Assembly (NCBI GenBank): GCA_949752795.1
Contig: OX457071.1
Location: 77,093,983-77,157,982, forward strand
Origin: Hyperoodon ampullatus
Lineage: Eukaryota; Chordata; Mammalia; Artiodactyla; Ziphiidae
Direction: 5' to 3'
Length of the DNA: 64,000 nt
Position 1 is the stretch's first letter; each line of letters opens with the position of its first letter. The position numbers were made by a program, and so were the translations under genes. Below the pieces are notes generated by a model. The model was not told the origin of the DNA. It ran no database searches and saw only the letters and a program-made list of their open reading frames with translations. Below are positions 1 to 10,202 of the stretch, piece by piece.

Positions 1-628
1 GCTGCCTGTTTTGAAAAGAGTTGTTGTATGTACTGTTCAACAGGAGGTCAAATGTACCAGTCAGTCCATCTTGGCTGGAAGTGGAATTCCCTGCGGTACA
101 CAGTTTTGATGTTTCTAGAATGTGGAAGGCATAGCTGTACTTTCTTTTAAGTTGTGAACTTCTTGAAGGCAGAGATTTTCTTTTCTTTTGTTCAGTGGTA
201 TACCCCTAGCACTTCAAATGGTACTCGGAACATCCAGTATACTTTCATTTAATGAATGTTGTTGAATAAATATGTGGAACTTACATCTTGAATTTCAGTT
301 TGAGCATTTATGATATCTTAAATGATTGTGATAAGCAGTCAGTTACCCAAATATTTGAATATGTATGTTTATCATGACTTTAATAGACATGATCATTTTA
401 ATAGTCATGGAAGATACTGTTTTTAACTATATGTAAATTATAAAAGAAAAAGACGTATTTCCTCAGTGGAGTCTAATAACCCTCTAAATTAGAAATCTTA
501 GAAATCATTCTCTGAAATGACAAGTTGTGATAATTTTATACCATGCTTCTGGAAAATAGGTGTTAAATTTGACCACTTTGATTTAACTGAACATGATTAA
601 ATTATTACTGATATTTTTCATTATGCAG

Positions 629-718
629 TCAGGGTGATGGCTGCAGTTTTCCGACTCGTCTTGTGGGGACGGATCCAGAACAAGCTTCTGTTTCAAACCA
701 CAGTGAAAATACCAGAAG
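629..718 (+). CDS. ZDHHC20: ZDHHC20 internal coding exon (third from last)
   Basis: ZDHHC20 is a multipass DHHC-family protein S-acyltransferase (palmitoyltransferase). This exon encodes part of its cytosolic C-terminal tail, after the membrane domain. It follows the acceptor ttatgcag and ends at AG|GTGTGC. The first base completes a codon; the frame then reads [13 protein letters not shown], continuing with DPEQAS and ending SENTR, with two bases carried into the next exon. This matches my memory of the human ZDHHC20 tail. The DHHC catalytic core lies left of the window. The longest open frame here (MAAVFRLV...) is a different frame and is not the gene product. Confidence 0.93.
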
Positions 719-761
719 GTGTGCTTCTTGTCATTAAGTTTTTCAGAATTCATTATAGAGC

Positions 762-762
<1 letters not shown>

Positions 763-814
<52 letters not shown>
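763..814. repeat. (TG)n microsatellite in ZDHHC20 intron
   Basis: A nearly pure TG run of about 22 units begins about 45 bp after the exon donor at 718. It creates the artefactual CVCVCV open frame. It is probably length-variable. Confidence 0.95.
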
Positions 815-817
<3 letters not shown>

Positions 818-1436
818 ACATAGATAAATACAGTAGTAATGTAGCAAGCCAGCATAGATAAAGAGAAATTCTATTCAGTTTTTTTTAACTGAGGGTTAAA
901 ATGTGGATATAGCTGATATGCTCAGGATAACCATATTTTTTATCATTCAAACCAGAACACTTTTGAGAGTAAGAAAGTGAACGCTTGCTATTAGTAGTTG
1001 AAGCAGGACAGTCTCATGTCACTGGACGCGTCTGGCAGGGTAGGAAGCACGGCTACCCTGCCTGCGCTGCGTCTTCCTAGAAACGAAGACTCTTTCAAGA
1101 TTTGATTATGTTGGTTTATATCAGTTATATTTTCAAAGAAGTTAGTCATTGTACTATTCACCATTTTATTTTGATAAACAGATTTTAACTGCAGCGTGAA
1201 AATAATATTAATGAGGATTCAAAAATACAAATACAAAATTTTTCTTCTTCGTCTTAGAGGATATTTTCTCAGAGTTTGTATGGCGAGCACACTGATTCAT
1301 AAATTCAGAGAAATAGTTCATTTTAAATGAAATTTTAAAGGAGATAGAGATGCTTCTGTCAAAGTGAAACACTTGAAACCTACTTACTACAGAAATAAGT
1401 TGTGGGGGGAGGAGGGATTATAAATTCCAAGCTAGG

Positions 1437-1640
1437 GGATTAATTTTGGAAGAGCATAGGCCTTAGAATCTAGGACCTCAGAGCTCGAAGAAGTTACTTA
1501 AACTGTCTGAGCCTCAGCTGCCAGCTCTATGAGAGGAGGATTTGTACTCCCTTCGGGGGTTATTGTGAAGATTGCGATGGCGTGTAGAAAGCACCCAGCA
1601 CAGCGTCTGCCCATAGTGGGTCCCCAACAATACTAGTTCC
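1437..1640 (+). repeat. MIR-type ancient SINE in intron
   Basis: The stretch has the typical MIR progression: a 'tta-ctt-aac-tgtctgagcctcag' type core, then a 'gttattgtgaag' segment and a 'gcacccagcacag' tail. It is diverged and lies in the ZDHHC20 intron between the exons at 629 and 2134. Family assignment is by memory of the consensus. Confidence 0.65.
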
Positions 1641-2133
1641 CTTTTCCGCCTTCTTTTTTTCCTCCATTCCCTCCCTCCCTGGATGTCTTAGCTAGAAAAC
1701 TAAGTCTACGCTAAATCACTAAATCATTTTTTCCCCTTAGATCTATACTGCAGAGGTAGAAAGCAGAAAACTTGGGAAATGACAGGTAATCTTTTTGTCC
1801 TGGCCACAGACGTAGATCCTCACCTGTCCTTGTGCTACCTTATGGCTCTTGATTAACATGTTAAAAATGTTTCAGATTGGCCTCTGAAGCTGTTTTTCTT
1901 TTATCTAATTGTTTTCATTGGCAGTGCTGAGTACAAATTCTTGGGTCTAGAGAGCCATTTAATGCGGGGGGGTTGGGGGCACATTTTCTCTTGAAGATGG
2001 AGTTTTTACAGAGTGCTGAGATCTCATGAGTTGCCCTCACATTTAGGAGAAGGAATACTAATTTGCTTCTTATTAATTAAGTATCATTAATTGAGCATTA
2101 GACTATTTACTAAATTATTTGCTCCTCTTTCAG

Positions 2134-2249
2134 TATTGGCTCAAATCCACCCTTTCCTATCAAACCGCTTAGTGAATCAAAAAACCGCTTGTTGGACAGT
2201 GAATCTCAGTGGCTAGAGAATGGATCTGAAGAAGGTGTTATCAGATCAG
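2134..2249 (+). CDS. ZDHHC20: ZDHHC20 penultimate coding exon
   Basis: The exon lies between the acceptor ctctttcag and the donor TCAG|GTAATG. Its first base completes a split Ser codon with the AG of the previous exon. It reads IGSNPPFPIKPLSESKNRLL, then DSESQWLENGSEEGVIRS, and leaves one base for a split Gly codon. The serine-rich, acidic segment matches the family's C-terminal tail. The phases at both ends fit the neighbouring exons exactly. Confidence 0.95.
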
Positions 2250-3014
2250 GTAATGCTCGTCATCTGAAAACATTGCTTTGTCTGGTTAAAATGAAAATCA
2301 CCAGGTTTAATAAATGTGGAAAAAGTAAAATACACTATGTGCTATTTTAAAATACTAAAATATTTGAAACTTTTTAATAAACTATCTTATACGTGGGCCG
2401 TTAGCATTTACTGGTAGCTTTCACGGAGGCGAAGGGTGAGTGAGGAAGTGTAGTGGCTGCTGCTGTGTTTTTTTCTGTTCATGATTTTGTTTTTCCTTGT
2501 TGTTACCCAGCCATGTATTTTGTCACCTCAGATGTAGACAATTCTTTTGGCATAATATTTTGGATAATGCTTAAACAAGGTTATCCTTTGGGGTCATAGC
2601 TTTTGCTTATTTGAAAATAATTTTGAAATGCCTTGTACTCTTTGGCTGTCTTGTCTTAGTATAAAAAGAGTGCACTGAATGTATTTGAAACATGGTGACT
2701 TAATCATTTCATGAATTGTGGTACATTATACAACAGTTGATAAGATAGAAGTGCGCTTTTGAATCAGGCCTTGGTTTATAATATAGTCTGGCCGCTCGCT
2801 AGCATTACAGCTTAAATCACATCTGTGGTGGTTCTTAATACTAGTAATAACATTCTTCTTGCACTGTAGGAAGATGGTTTGGTACTAACTCTAGGAAATA
2901 ACCTAAAACTTGAAAGCTTGCTGTCACAATTTCTGATTTGTTGTTAATTGTCATTTTGGCTTTCAGTAGCATTTCAATTCTCTTAAATTAGTTTCATTGA
3001 GACCTTCATTCAGG

Positions 3015-3312
3015 GAACTTACTTGGTGGCCCAGGGGTTAGGAATCCACCTGCCAATGCAGGGGACACAGGTTCGAGCCCTGGTCCAGGAGGATCCCACA
3101 TGCCACGGAGCAACTGAGCCCATGTGCTGCAGCTGCTGGGCTTGTGCTCTGGAGCCCGCGAGCCACAACTACTGAGCCCGCATGCCACAACTACTGAAGC
3201 GCATGTGCCTGGAGCCCATGCTCCGCAACGAGAGGCCACTGCACTGAGAAGCCCGTGCACCACAACAAAGACCCAACACAGCCAAAAATAAATAAAATAA
3301 ATATTTTTAAAA
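3015..3312 (+). mobile_element. Long-form CHR-type tRNA-Glu SINE
   Basis: It carries the tRNA-derived head (a variant of 'cttccctggtggcgcagtgg'), the B-box-like ggttcgagccc, and repeated 'ccacaactactga' units. It ends in an AAATAAAATAAA tail. A 15-bp direct repeat, agaccttcattcagg, flanks it at 3000-3014 and 3313-3327. It lies in the last ZDHHC20 intron. Confidence 0.93.
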
Positions 3313-3625
3313 AGACCTTCATTCAGGTCATTAGACCCTCAGTATAAAATCAAGGGGAAAATCCATTTGTGGACTTGAAAGTATTGCTCCTGAACATCTT
3401 TAGAGCCAGTGGACGTTTTTACAAAGATAAGCATAAAACCAGACTTTCAGATTTTAGCACTGCTTTCCTTCCTTCTGGGTTCTAACAGAAGGCAAATGGT
3501 TGGCACCAGAAGCCTATTTAGTGCTTACATAATACTTGCTTTTACTGTAATCATCAATTTTACCATTTAGCCAGAAACTTAATATTTCTTTTTTTGTCAT
3601 GTCATATATAATTATGTGCTTACAG

Positions 3626-3663
3626 GGACAAATAACCATGTAACAGTGGCAATAGAAAATTGA
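3626..3663 (+). CDS. ZDHHC20: ZDHHC20 terminal coding exon
   Basis: The acceptor is gcttacag. The exon completes the split Gly codon and encodes TNNHVTVAIEN followed by TGA at 3661-3663. This short C-terminus is the known end of ZDHHC20. It is too short to be found by ORF length and was located by splice phase and recalled homology. The 3' untranslated region follows. Confidence 0.93.
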
Positions 3664-4404
3664 GTATCACTTGTTCATAACTAACCAGTTGAATAAGAGC
3701 AAGGTAAGACAGTATAAAGGTAATTTCTCCAAAAATTAGTTTATTTGCATGTCATAATCTCAAAACAATTTGCAATTCAGTCTTTTTTACTCTTTCCATT
3801 ATGTCGGCAAAATCAGGTAGTTCAGGAGAGATTGGAAGGTAACATCTGCCTAACTCCCATTTTTCTTACCACTCCTAGCATGATCTTACTGGATATTTGT
3901 TGGTAGATTAATGAGGAAACTAGTAAAAATTGTTAGGATTGGTATATGGGCAACTAACCTTTTCACTGAACGGTACCTTATTAGTTTAAGGAAAAAAGGT
4001 GACTTTTGCCCACTACTGAAGAAATTTGATCCAGACAAGAGTGACTAAGATTAAAGACTGAAAAAAAGACTTAAGAGGTTCACGATGTTATTTACTTGGT
4101 AAAAGATACAGCAGAAGAGCAGTTTACTGTAGCCAAGTACATGGATCAGTGATGCCTTATCTGTGTGCCCAGAGGCAGTAGCCAGAGGAGGTTGATTGAA
4201 GTAGGAACAGAAGCCCTTCCCGATGGACCAGCAGGAGCAGTGAGGGCAGTGCTAACACTGACACTGAACCGCAGGGATGTAGTGAACTCTTCTGCTGCTT
4301 AAAAACAGAGAAGACAGCTGTACACGTTCAAGTCAGAAGCTAAGCTCACTGGCTCAGCAGCATCATGCGCAGCTATTAGAGTTTTGAAAACCTACATGTA
4401 GTGT

Positions 4405-4600
4405 TTCTTGGTTACCTATTGCTACCTAGCAAATTGTCACACACTTAGCAGCTTAAGACAACACACCTTTATTACCTCAGTTGCTCTGTTCTCATCTGTA
4501 GTCTCATCTAGGGGACATCTGCTTCCTTGCTTGGTGTTTGTCATTAGCATTCAGTTCCTTACAAGGACCTGGAGTCCATGTCCAAGTCACAGCCAGAGCC
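4405..4600 (+). repeat. Old interspersed repeat within ZDHHC20 3' UTR
   Basis: The segment around 'ggttacctattgctacctagcaa ... cttagcagcttaag' resembles the start of a second old repeat at about 51240. Both have 'ttattgctgtgtaacaa ... aaac' type motifs. I recognise it as a common mammalian repeat but cannot name the family with confidence. Confidence 0.45.
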
Positions 4601-7600
4601 TAAGACTCAGAGAGCATCAGAAACAGCCCCCAGTGGGGCTCCGGGCAGGCAGAGGGCAGCAGGAGCTGCAGGCGGTGATCACGTGTCATTGGCAGCCCCA
4701 CCCAGAGCTGGTCCTCAGACAGGGCTCCCGGGTCCTGGCTCCGGGCGTCTTCTCAGTGCAGGCGGAATAATGGCTGATGCTCGTGGTGGTTGAGAATCCT
4801 CACTGAAATTCCCATAAACTTCTGATAGCAGTCTTCTCAGATGATGCCCAAGTTAACACTAAGGGAAAAGTGTAAGGATCTGCCTCTGTTAAAATAAATG
4901 CTCACTTAATGGCTTCAGGGAAAGTCAGTGATCCGTCCCTTACTTACAGCATCTAAAAACCTTTATTATTGTTAGAATATTAGTAATATTAAAGTATTTC
5001 TTTCCTTTTGTGTTGTATTAGCAGCTTTATACCTTAGTCCAAAGAACTATTTAATAAATCTTATTTTCAGAAATATAAAATCAAGTTTTAATCAATAATT
5101 CCATTGTTTCTGGTTTTATAGGTTTGTAAAAACATTATGGACTGAATATTTTCAGTTTTATACGCAAGATGATGATCAGTGGAATTAAATAATTGAAGTA
5201 TAAATGAAGATATATTTTTTAAAAAAGGAAACCTTTGTACAGATTGTTGGATCCACAGAAGCACTACTCCAGAACTGGAAGATGCCTTAATCTTAAATGA
5301 GCCCATCTGTTCAACACTGACTTACAGTTACAAAAGTGACTTAATTTTACTTTGGAAATAACATTTACTCATAACAACGTATTATGATATGCTATAATAT
5401 GAGCTGTCAGGTCACATGTTAACATGGCGTATGTATTCTTTTGATACCTGAGTTACATTATTAGAGTTCTTAGTATCCATATAAATTTTCACTCCAGAAA
5501 CACAAGGTAGAAACTTGTTTTAAGTGAAGTACATCTAGGTCAGTATGGTGGCTGAAAGTGCTTGCACTGTGTAAGAAAAAGAAAAGAATTGCTTTAAAAA
5601 CAACTTGGTGTTTGCTAATTTATAGTTACTGTTTTATACTTTTCAACATTTTTACTAAAGATTTTTTTTTATTGTTGGCTATAAAATAACACTCAGAAGG
5701 ATTTAGATACCTAATCATTTAAAACATGGAGCATACTTGTATAATTCATTGAAGGCTTAGTTCTAAGCATTAATTAAACCATGTGCAGTGTTGTGCCCAA
5801 GGCTTAAAGAAAATTTGGCAGTATAAGAAATTATCTTGTTTCTGCTTTCAATATACTCTTCTGTTGAACTTTCATGGGTATTTATACAGGTAGGGAAACA
5901 AAGGTTACGTGTGCTATAGAAATACTGGATACAGTAGGATTGGGTAGAAGTGGCTAAAAGAAAAATAAAGCGAAAGACAAGCTACAGAAAGCTGTTCAAG
6001 TATGTTCTCAGAGTGCTGCCTGCTGCTGAGTTGACTTTCAAATTTCAATTTAGGTAATGACTGAAATTTGCTTTGAAACTTTTTACAGTAATCCTATAAT
6101 AGCTTAAACAGCAACATAAAAGACAGTTTGAACTAGGGTAAAACTGTTTAGCGTAACACTGCTCTCAAGAAGGAAATTCTCACTTGAGTTGTCATTCAAA
6201 ACTTCCATTCTCTGAGAGGCGGATTCCACTCTTATATCTGACTTCCTAACAGCAACCCCTTTCTGCCTAGACACTTATCCCCCTTTTCCTTTTGAAATCC
6301 AATCTAAGTGACAGGGATAGTTGCATTAATTCTAAAGAAAAATAGTGTCCTATAGCGGAGAAACAATATACAGATGTCACTCCTCCTTTATACTCTGCTT
6401 AGTCAGCCACACACAAGCTAAAATGACTGACTGCTTCCAGTAGTGGGTGGAGATCAGTTTTAACCAGCGTCTGTAAAAACATGTTATAGTTTCCTTGTCT
6501 ATAACATGGGGTTGGGGAGAGGGGTGTTAAGAATGATTTCGACTGGACAACCTTTAACATTCTTCAATTTCTAATTTTGCACAATACCTTACTTAACATT
6601 CGTCCAACAGGTATATTTGGAGTTGTCTTCTGGACGCCAAACAATATACTAGGGATAGCTCTATAATCTCCTAATGTAGCATAAATTTTATAGCCTACTA
6701 TTCCAGGTTTATAATTTATAGGATTTGTTTAATTCCATGGGCTATATTAATATTAGATGTTAAAAGCAAGTAATTTTTTTCCCCTTTGAACTAGAGGAAT
6801 GAGTTAGCTTTGAAAATAGTTTGGAATACTATAATACAGTTTCTACCTTTATTTCAATGCTGTAGTCTTAATAATCTTGATTCTAGAAAACTTATGAGAG
6901 TTAAGGGATGTCGATTTACCAAGCAGAAACATCACTTCAGTTTGGCAGTTTGAGCGTTATAAGGAAGTAGTGAATGTTTAAACGTAAGTGACTGCTTTCA
7001 GAAATGTCCTGGTACTTCTTGTGGGTATTTTTATATTCAGGTCAAAGGATTTGCAGGCACCTGATTAACAACTGAGGAAGCTTAATTTTCCCTTTAACCT
7101 ATTTGGGTGCTTTTGTGGTGTTTCTTTTTCCGTTCTTTCAGTATGTTAACATCATCTTAATAGCATTAGTAAACACCTTTTCAGGAATTTTCAGCTAAAG
7201 CTTTTTAATTTAGTTACCTTTGGTTTAATTAATTTATGGCCAACATTTGCCACGTTCTAAATATTTGGCTTCATTTAGTTGTACATATTAATGACTGGCA
7301 AGGGCCTACACGTGGTGGGAATCAGGAAAAGGCTGACTCTTCGGTATTTCTCTGGGATTGATTAATGCTGCCAACCTTTGCGGAGAAATGGTCAAAATGA
7401 AGCCCTGTCCAAATTTATTAGTACTGTCTTTGTTCCTTCAAACACTTGAACAGTTGTGATAATATTTAAGGAAAATAAAAGTTGAATTTCAGGTCTTGCC
7501 ATTGCCATTAAAATCAAATTAGACAGGAACTTGGTTTTATGTGGGTACAAACTTACTTGAATATTCAGTACCTGAGGCATCTGACCACTGTCACTGTGCC

Positions 7601-8545
7601 AAACCAAAGAGCAGCTACAGCTTAGTGGTCACTGAACTTGCACCGCTTACCTAGTATAGTTTCATCTTTGCATATGGATGATTTTTTTAAATCCTTTTAC
7701 AGATTTAGTGGTTATGATCCGAAGTGTCATAAGTTAATTTAACTTAGTTTAAATCAAATATGCAATGTTTACTTGAATTTATTTCTATTAATAGCAGATT
7801 TTGACTGTAGGATTTTCAGATTTTCAGTCATGTGAGATTTCCTTTCAGTCATCTTTAAAGCAGATGCATATTAAGGGCTTAATGTTAGGATCTGCATATT
7901 TGGGGCGCTGATAAGACAACTGACTTACAAATATGTTTTGCTTACATTTTGTTCTAGGACTAGCACTGCTATCAATGGAAAGTATTTTTAACTAATCTGT
8001 TAGAGAAATCAACCATATTTTTGCATTTCAGCCAAAATAAAGACCGTATCTCATATTCTGTAAGATACAGCGAATATGTAAATCTAAAATTCATGTGTTT
8101 CTTATGATCTGAACTATATTTTCCAACTTAAATTAAAAATGCAAGGTAGATTCAGCAAGGTCCATATTTTTCTAACGACTTCACTTTATATTATTTTGTT
8201 GAGTTGCATAAAGCAAGGAATTGTATTTGTATTAATAGCTTCAGAAAGGTGTTGAGTTTATCACATTTGTACATGATTGCAGGTTAGTCTATGCCCATTT
8301 ACAGAAAAGGTGGACACTATTTCAAAGTGATCTTTAATATGTTTTTATATAAACAAATTTGAAATACAGTTTACTTTGGTTGTTTTTACATATGTCCTGT
8401 AAATCTTGTATTTGTTTTTCATAAGTGTGACCCTGGACCATGACTTAATGTTATCTTTGCTTTGTCTTTTGGGTGGCCTAACCTATATTAACATGAAGGC
8501 TGAACATTTTAAAACTTGTTTTTCCAAAAATCATAATGATTACTT

Positions 8546-8559
8546 AATAAATAAATAAA
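8546..8559 (+). terminator. ZDHHC20: Candidate ZDHHC20 polyadenylation signal cluster
   Basis: Three overlapping AATAAA hexamers start at 8546, 8550 and 8554, and a TGT-rich stretch follows at about 8580-8596. This is a plausible distal poly(A) site for ZDHHC20. It is about 4.9 kb after the stop codon and before the convergent MRPL57 gene. No transcript data are available here. Confidence 0.45.
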
Positions 8560-8962
8560 GTCCTGTATTTGAACAGCTGCTGTTGTTGTTGTTAGGGGAT
8601 GACTGTTGCTTTAGTCACCTGGCAGGTGTGGCAAGGTACAGTGTTGCCTTGGGAAAGCGATGGGGCTGATCCTTAGGGCAGCCACGGGGACTGAGTGCGA
8701 CGACACTGTGGTCTACCTACGCCAGAGCACACGAGGCTTTACCAAAAAGGTTTTAATTTAGCTTTTATTGAACAATTTTCAATTGTCCCCTTCATCAAAC
8801 CTAAGAACTTCCGTTCTTTGAAAGACAGACATTCTGTTAAAAGAATGAAAAGTCGAACACTGGAAAAAGAATACCTGAAAAAGGACTCATATCCAAAGTA
8901 CATAAATCATCCTTAAATTTCAATATTGAGGTGACAACCTGATTTTTTTTAAATACACTTGT

Positions 8963-9035
8963 TTGTTTGGTTGGTTTGTTTTTTGGCTGCGCCGCCTGGC
9001 TTAAAGGGTCTTAGTTCCGGGGGAAGTCCTCCAAA
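8963..9035 (-). mobile_element. Degenerate SINE relic (antisense)
   Basis: A T-rich tail precedes 'ggctgcgccgcctggctt', a 'cttagttcc' segment and 'gggaagtcctcc'. This is the antisense outline of the minimal tRNA-Glu SINE seen at 14264 and 59588, but much shorter. It lies between the ZDHHC20 and MRPL57 3' ends. Confidence 0.5.
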
Positions 9036-9238
9036 ATAGACGATGTCCAATTGTCCACTTTTAGGAGCAAATCTCACCAGAAACCGCTATTTTTAGGAGC
9101 GCGTTTAACTGGAAAAGTAGACTTTTTTTCATGTCCGCTTAGGCAAGACCTGTCGGCAGAAGGTAAGTGAGCATGCACGGCAAAGCCCCCGGGCAGAATC
9201 TCGCACCGAGGCCCAGATGCCAGAGCGCGGTCGGCAGC

Positions 9239-9244
9239 TTTATT
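9239..9244 (-). terminator. MRPL57: Candidate MRPL57 polyadenylation signal
   Basis: AATAAA on the minus strand (tttatt on plus) lies about 230 bp after the MRPL57 stop codon, at a suitable distance for a compact gene. It is a sequence match only. Confidence 0.6.
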
Positions 9245-9473
9245 GCAGCTGCGCGCAGGTTGCGTTCCGCATCCCGTGAGACGCGGGCGCCGCCCGGTTC
9301 CGTCCTCAGGACAGAGAAGCGAGACGCGATCCGACCGAGACACACGGCGGGCGGTGGGGAGCGCGGGCCCGGGGCCTCCGTCGCAGGCACTCGCTCGGCT
9401 TGGCCGGGTCTCCGTGGGGCTCGAGCTAGAGACTCCCGCTCGTCGCCGCAGGACGCACGCGACGTGGCACGGG

Positions 9474-9782
9474 TCAGGACCACTTCCCGGTGACCTTGAG
9501 ATGGCCGAGCTGGTCCTCCAGCCGCCGGGGCGCGGGGAACTTGGCCGCCTGCGCCGCCTTGAGCGCCTGGAAGGCGGCCGCCCGGCGGGCCGCCGCGTGG
9601 CCACGCTCCTGCTCGACAGTGAGGAAGGGCCGGCTCAGCCAGTAGTGGTTCTCCGCCTCGATCTCCAGGCGGCGGACCATGTTCTGCTTCGCCTGCGCCG
9701 ACACGGGTCGCGGCCTCCGGTGCTTCCCGATCCACTGCCGGCCGGGGATGCGGCCGCGGCGCAGGAGCGCGGTCAGGAACAT
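9474..9782 (-). CDS. MRPL57: Mitochondrial ribosomal protein mL63 (MRPL57 / MRP63)
   Basis: It encodes a small basic protein of the mitochondrial large ribosomal subunit. The 102-residue product begins [20 protein letters not shown], contains the conserved stretches [18 protein letters not shown] and [11 protein letters not shown], and ends HLKVTGKWS. The length equals human MRPL57 as I recall it. I chose the Met at 9782, not the upstream in-frame Met at 9893, because the human protein starts there and because a splice acceptor (ctcggcag) lies 5 bases before it, at 9788-9790. The upstream 37 codons are therefore intron. The coding region is one exon. The gene is head to head with SKA3. Confidence 0.96.
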   Translation of the reverse strand: MFLTALLRRGRIPGRQWIGKHRRPRPVSAQAKQNMVRRLEIEAENHYWLSRPFLTVEQERGHAAARRAAAFQALKAAQAAKFPAPRRLEDQLGHLKVTGKWS

Positions 9783-9787
9783 GGCGC
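9783..9787 (-). other. MRPL57: MRPL57 5' UTR end of coding exon, after acceptor
   Basis: On the minus strand, ctgtgccctcggcag is followed by gcgcc and then the ATG. This gives a five-base leader in exon 2. The matching donor (TTG|GTGAGTG) is at 9897, which implies a 5' UTR intron of about 110 bp (9788-9897). Human MRPL57 likewise has a noncoding first exon as I recall. Confidence 0.65.
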
Positions 9788-9897
9788 CTGCCGAGGGCAC
9801 AGAAGCGGGAGTCGGCAGCGCGCCGGCCGCGGAGAGAAGGGAGAGGGGAGCCCCGCCGCCGCCCGCAGGACACCCCGACCCGCGCCCCAACACTCAC

Positions 9898-9990
9898 CAA
9901 CCGCGCCTCACGACCGCCCTCCGCACGCCAGCACACGCGCCGGAAGCCGGAAGCGCGCTTTCTCGACGCGCCGCCCGTCTCCTCGCGCGA
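9898..9990 (-). other. MRPL57: Probable noncoding first exon of MRPL57
   Basis: The exon would end at 9898, just before the consensus donor GTGAGTG read on the minus strand. Its 5' boundary is not visible in sequence and is an estimate within the shared promoter. It overlaps the tandem ETS-like sites. Confidence 0.45.
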
Positions 9991-10062
9991 AGCTTCAGCT
10001 CTCGCGAGAAGGGCCTTGCGCGAGTCGCGGAACCAATGGCGTTTCCGGCGCCGGGATTCAAA
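9940..10062. promoter_or_regulatory. Bidirectional MRPL57-SKA3 promoter
   Basis: Two adjacent CCGGAAG motifs (ETS/GABPA type) are at 9940-9946 and 9947-9953. A perfect palindrome TCTCGCGAGA is at 10000-10009. A CCAAT box is at 10033-10037. TTCAAA, the complement of the CHR element TTTGAA, is at 10057-10062, 38 bp before the SKA3 ATG. GABPA sites are typical of nuclear genes for mitochondrial proteins. CCAAT plus CHR is typical of G2/M genes bound by NF-Y and DREAM/MuvB. Each set therefore fits one of the two divergent genes. Motifs are seen; binding is inferred. Confidence 0.75.
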
Positions 10063-10099
10063 CGTGCGCGGGCGCTGAGGACGAGCGCGGGTCTCGTCC

Positions 10100-10202
10100 A
10101 TGGATCTGATCCGGGGCTTCTGCGGGAAGCTGCGGTCTCTGGCCGTCACCCTGGACGGCGAGACGGCCCGGCTGCAGCGAGCGCTGGACGGAGAGGACAG
10201 CG
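10100..10202 (+). CDS. SKA3: SKA3 coding exon 1
   Basis: It starts with ATG in a cca-ATG-g context and reads [20 protein letters not shown]. It ends one base into an Asp codon at the donor G|GTGAGT. It lies inside the CpG-rich island. Confidence 0.96.

Larger units (their letters stand above)
3664..8575 (+). other. ZDHHC20: Presumed ZDHHC20 3' UTR and downstream sequence
   Basis: This AT-rich, non-coding stretch of nearly 5 kb contains no convincing exon or recent SINE. The first strong cluster of polyadenylation signals on the + strand at its far end is at 8546-8559. The lack of recent SINEs, compared with the rest of the window, is consistent with a constrained long 3' UTR, but the extent is inferred. 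An old interspersed-repeat segment is present at about 4405-4600. Confidence 0.5.

Noticed and set aside
634..861. 75-codon open frame with a Cys-Val repeat
   Set aside because: It is a wrong frame of a ZDHHC20 exon running into the TG microsatellite.
3050..3120. tRNA genes suggested by ggttcgagccc B-box motifs
   Set aside because: Every such motif lies in a tRNA-Glu-derived SINE. None folds as an intact, isolated tRNA by eye, and all are followed by SINE bodies and A tails.
9474..9893. MRPL57 starting at the upstream Met (139 residues)
   Set aside because: The extra 37 codons contain a good splice acceptor just before the canonical ATG and a donor at 9897, so they are intron. The canonical 102 residues match the family.
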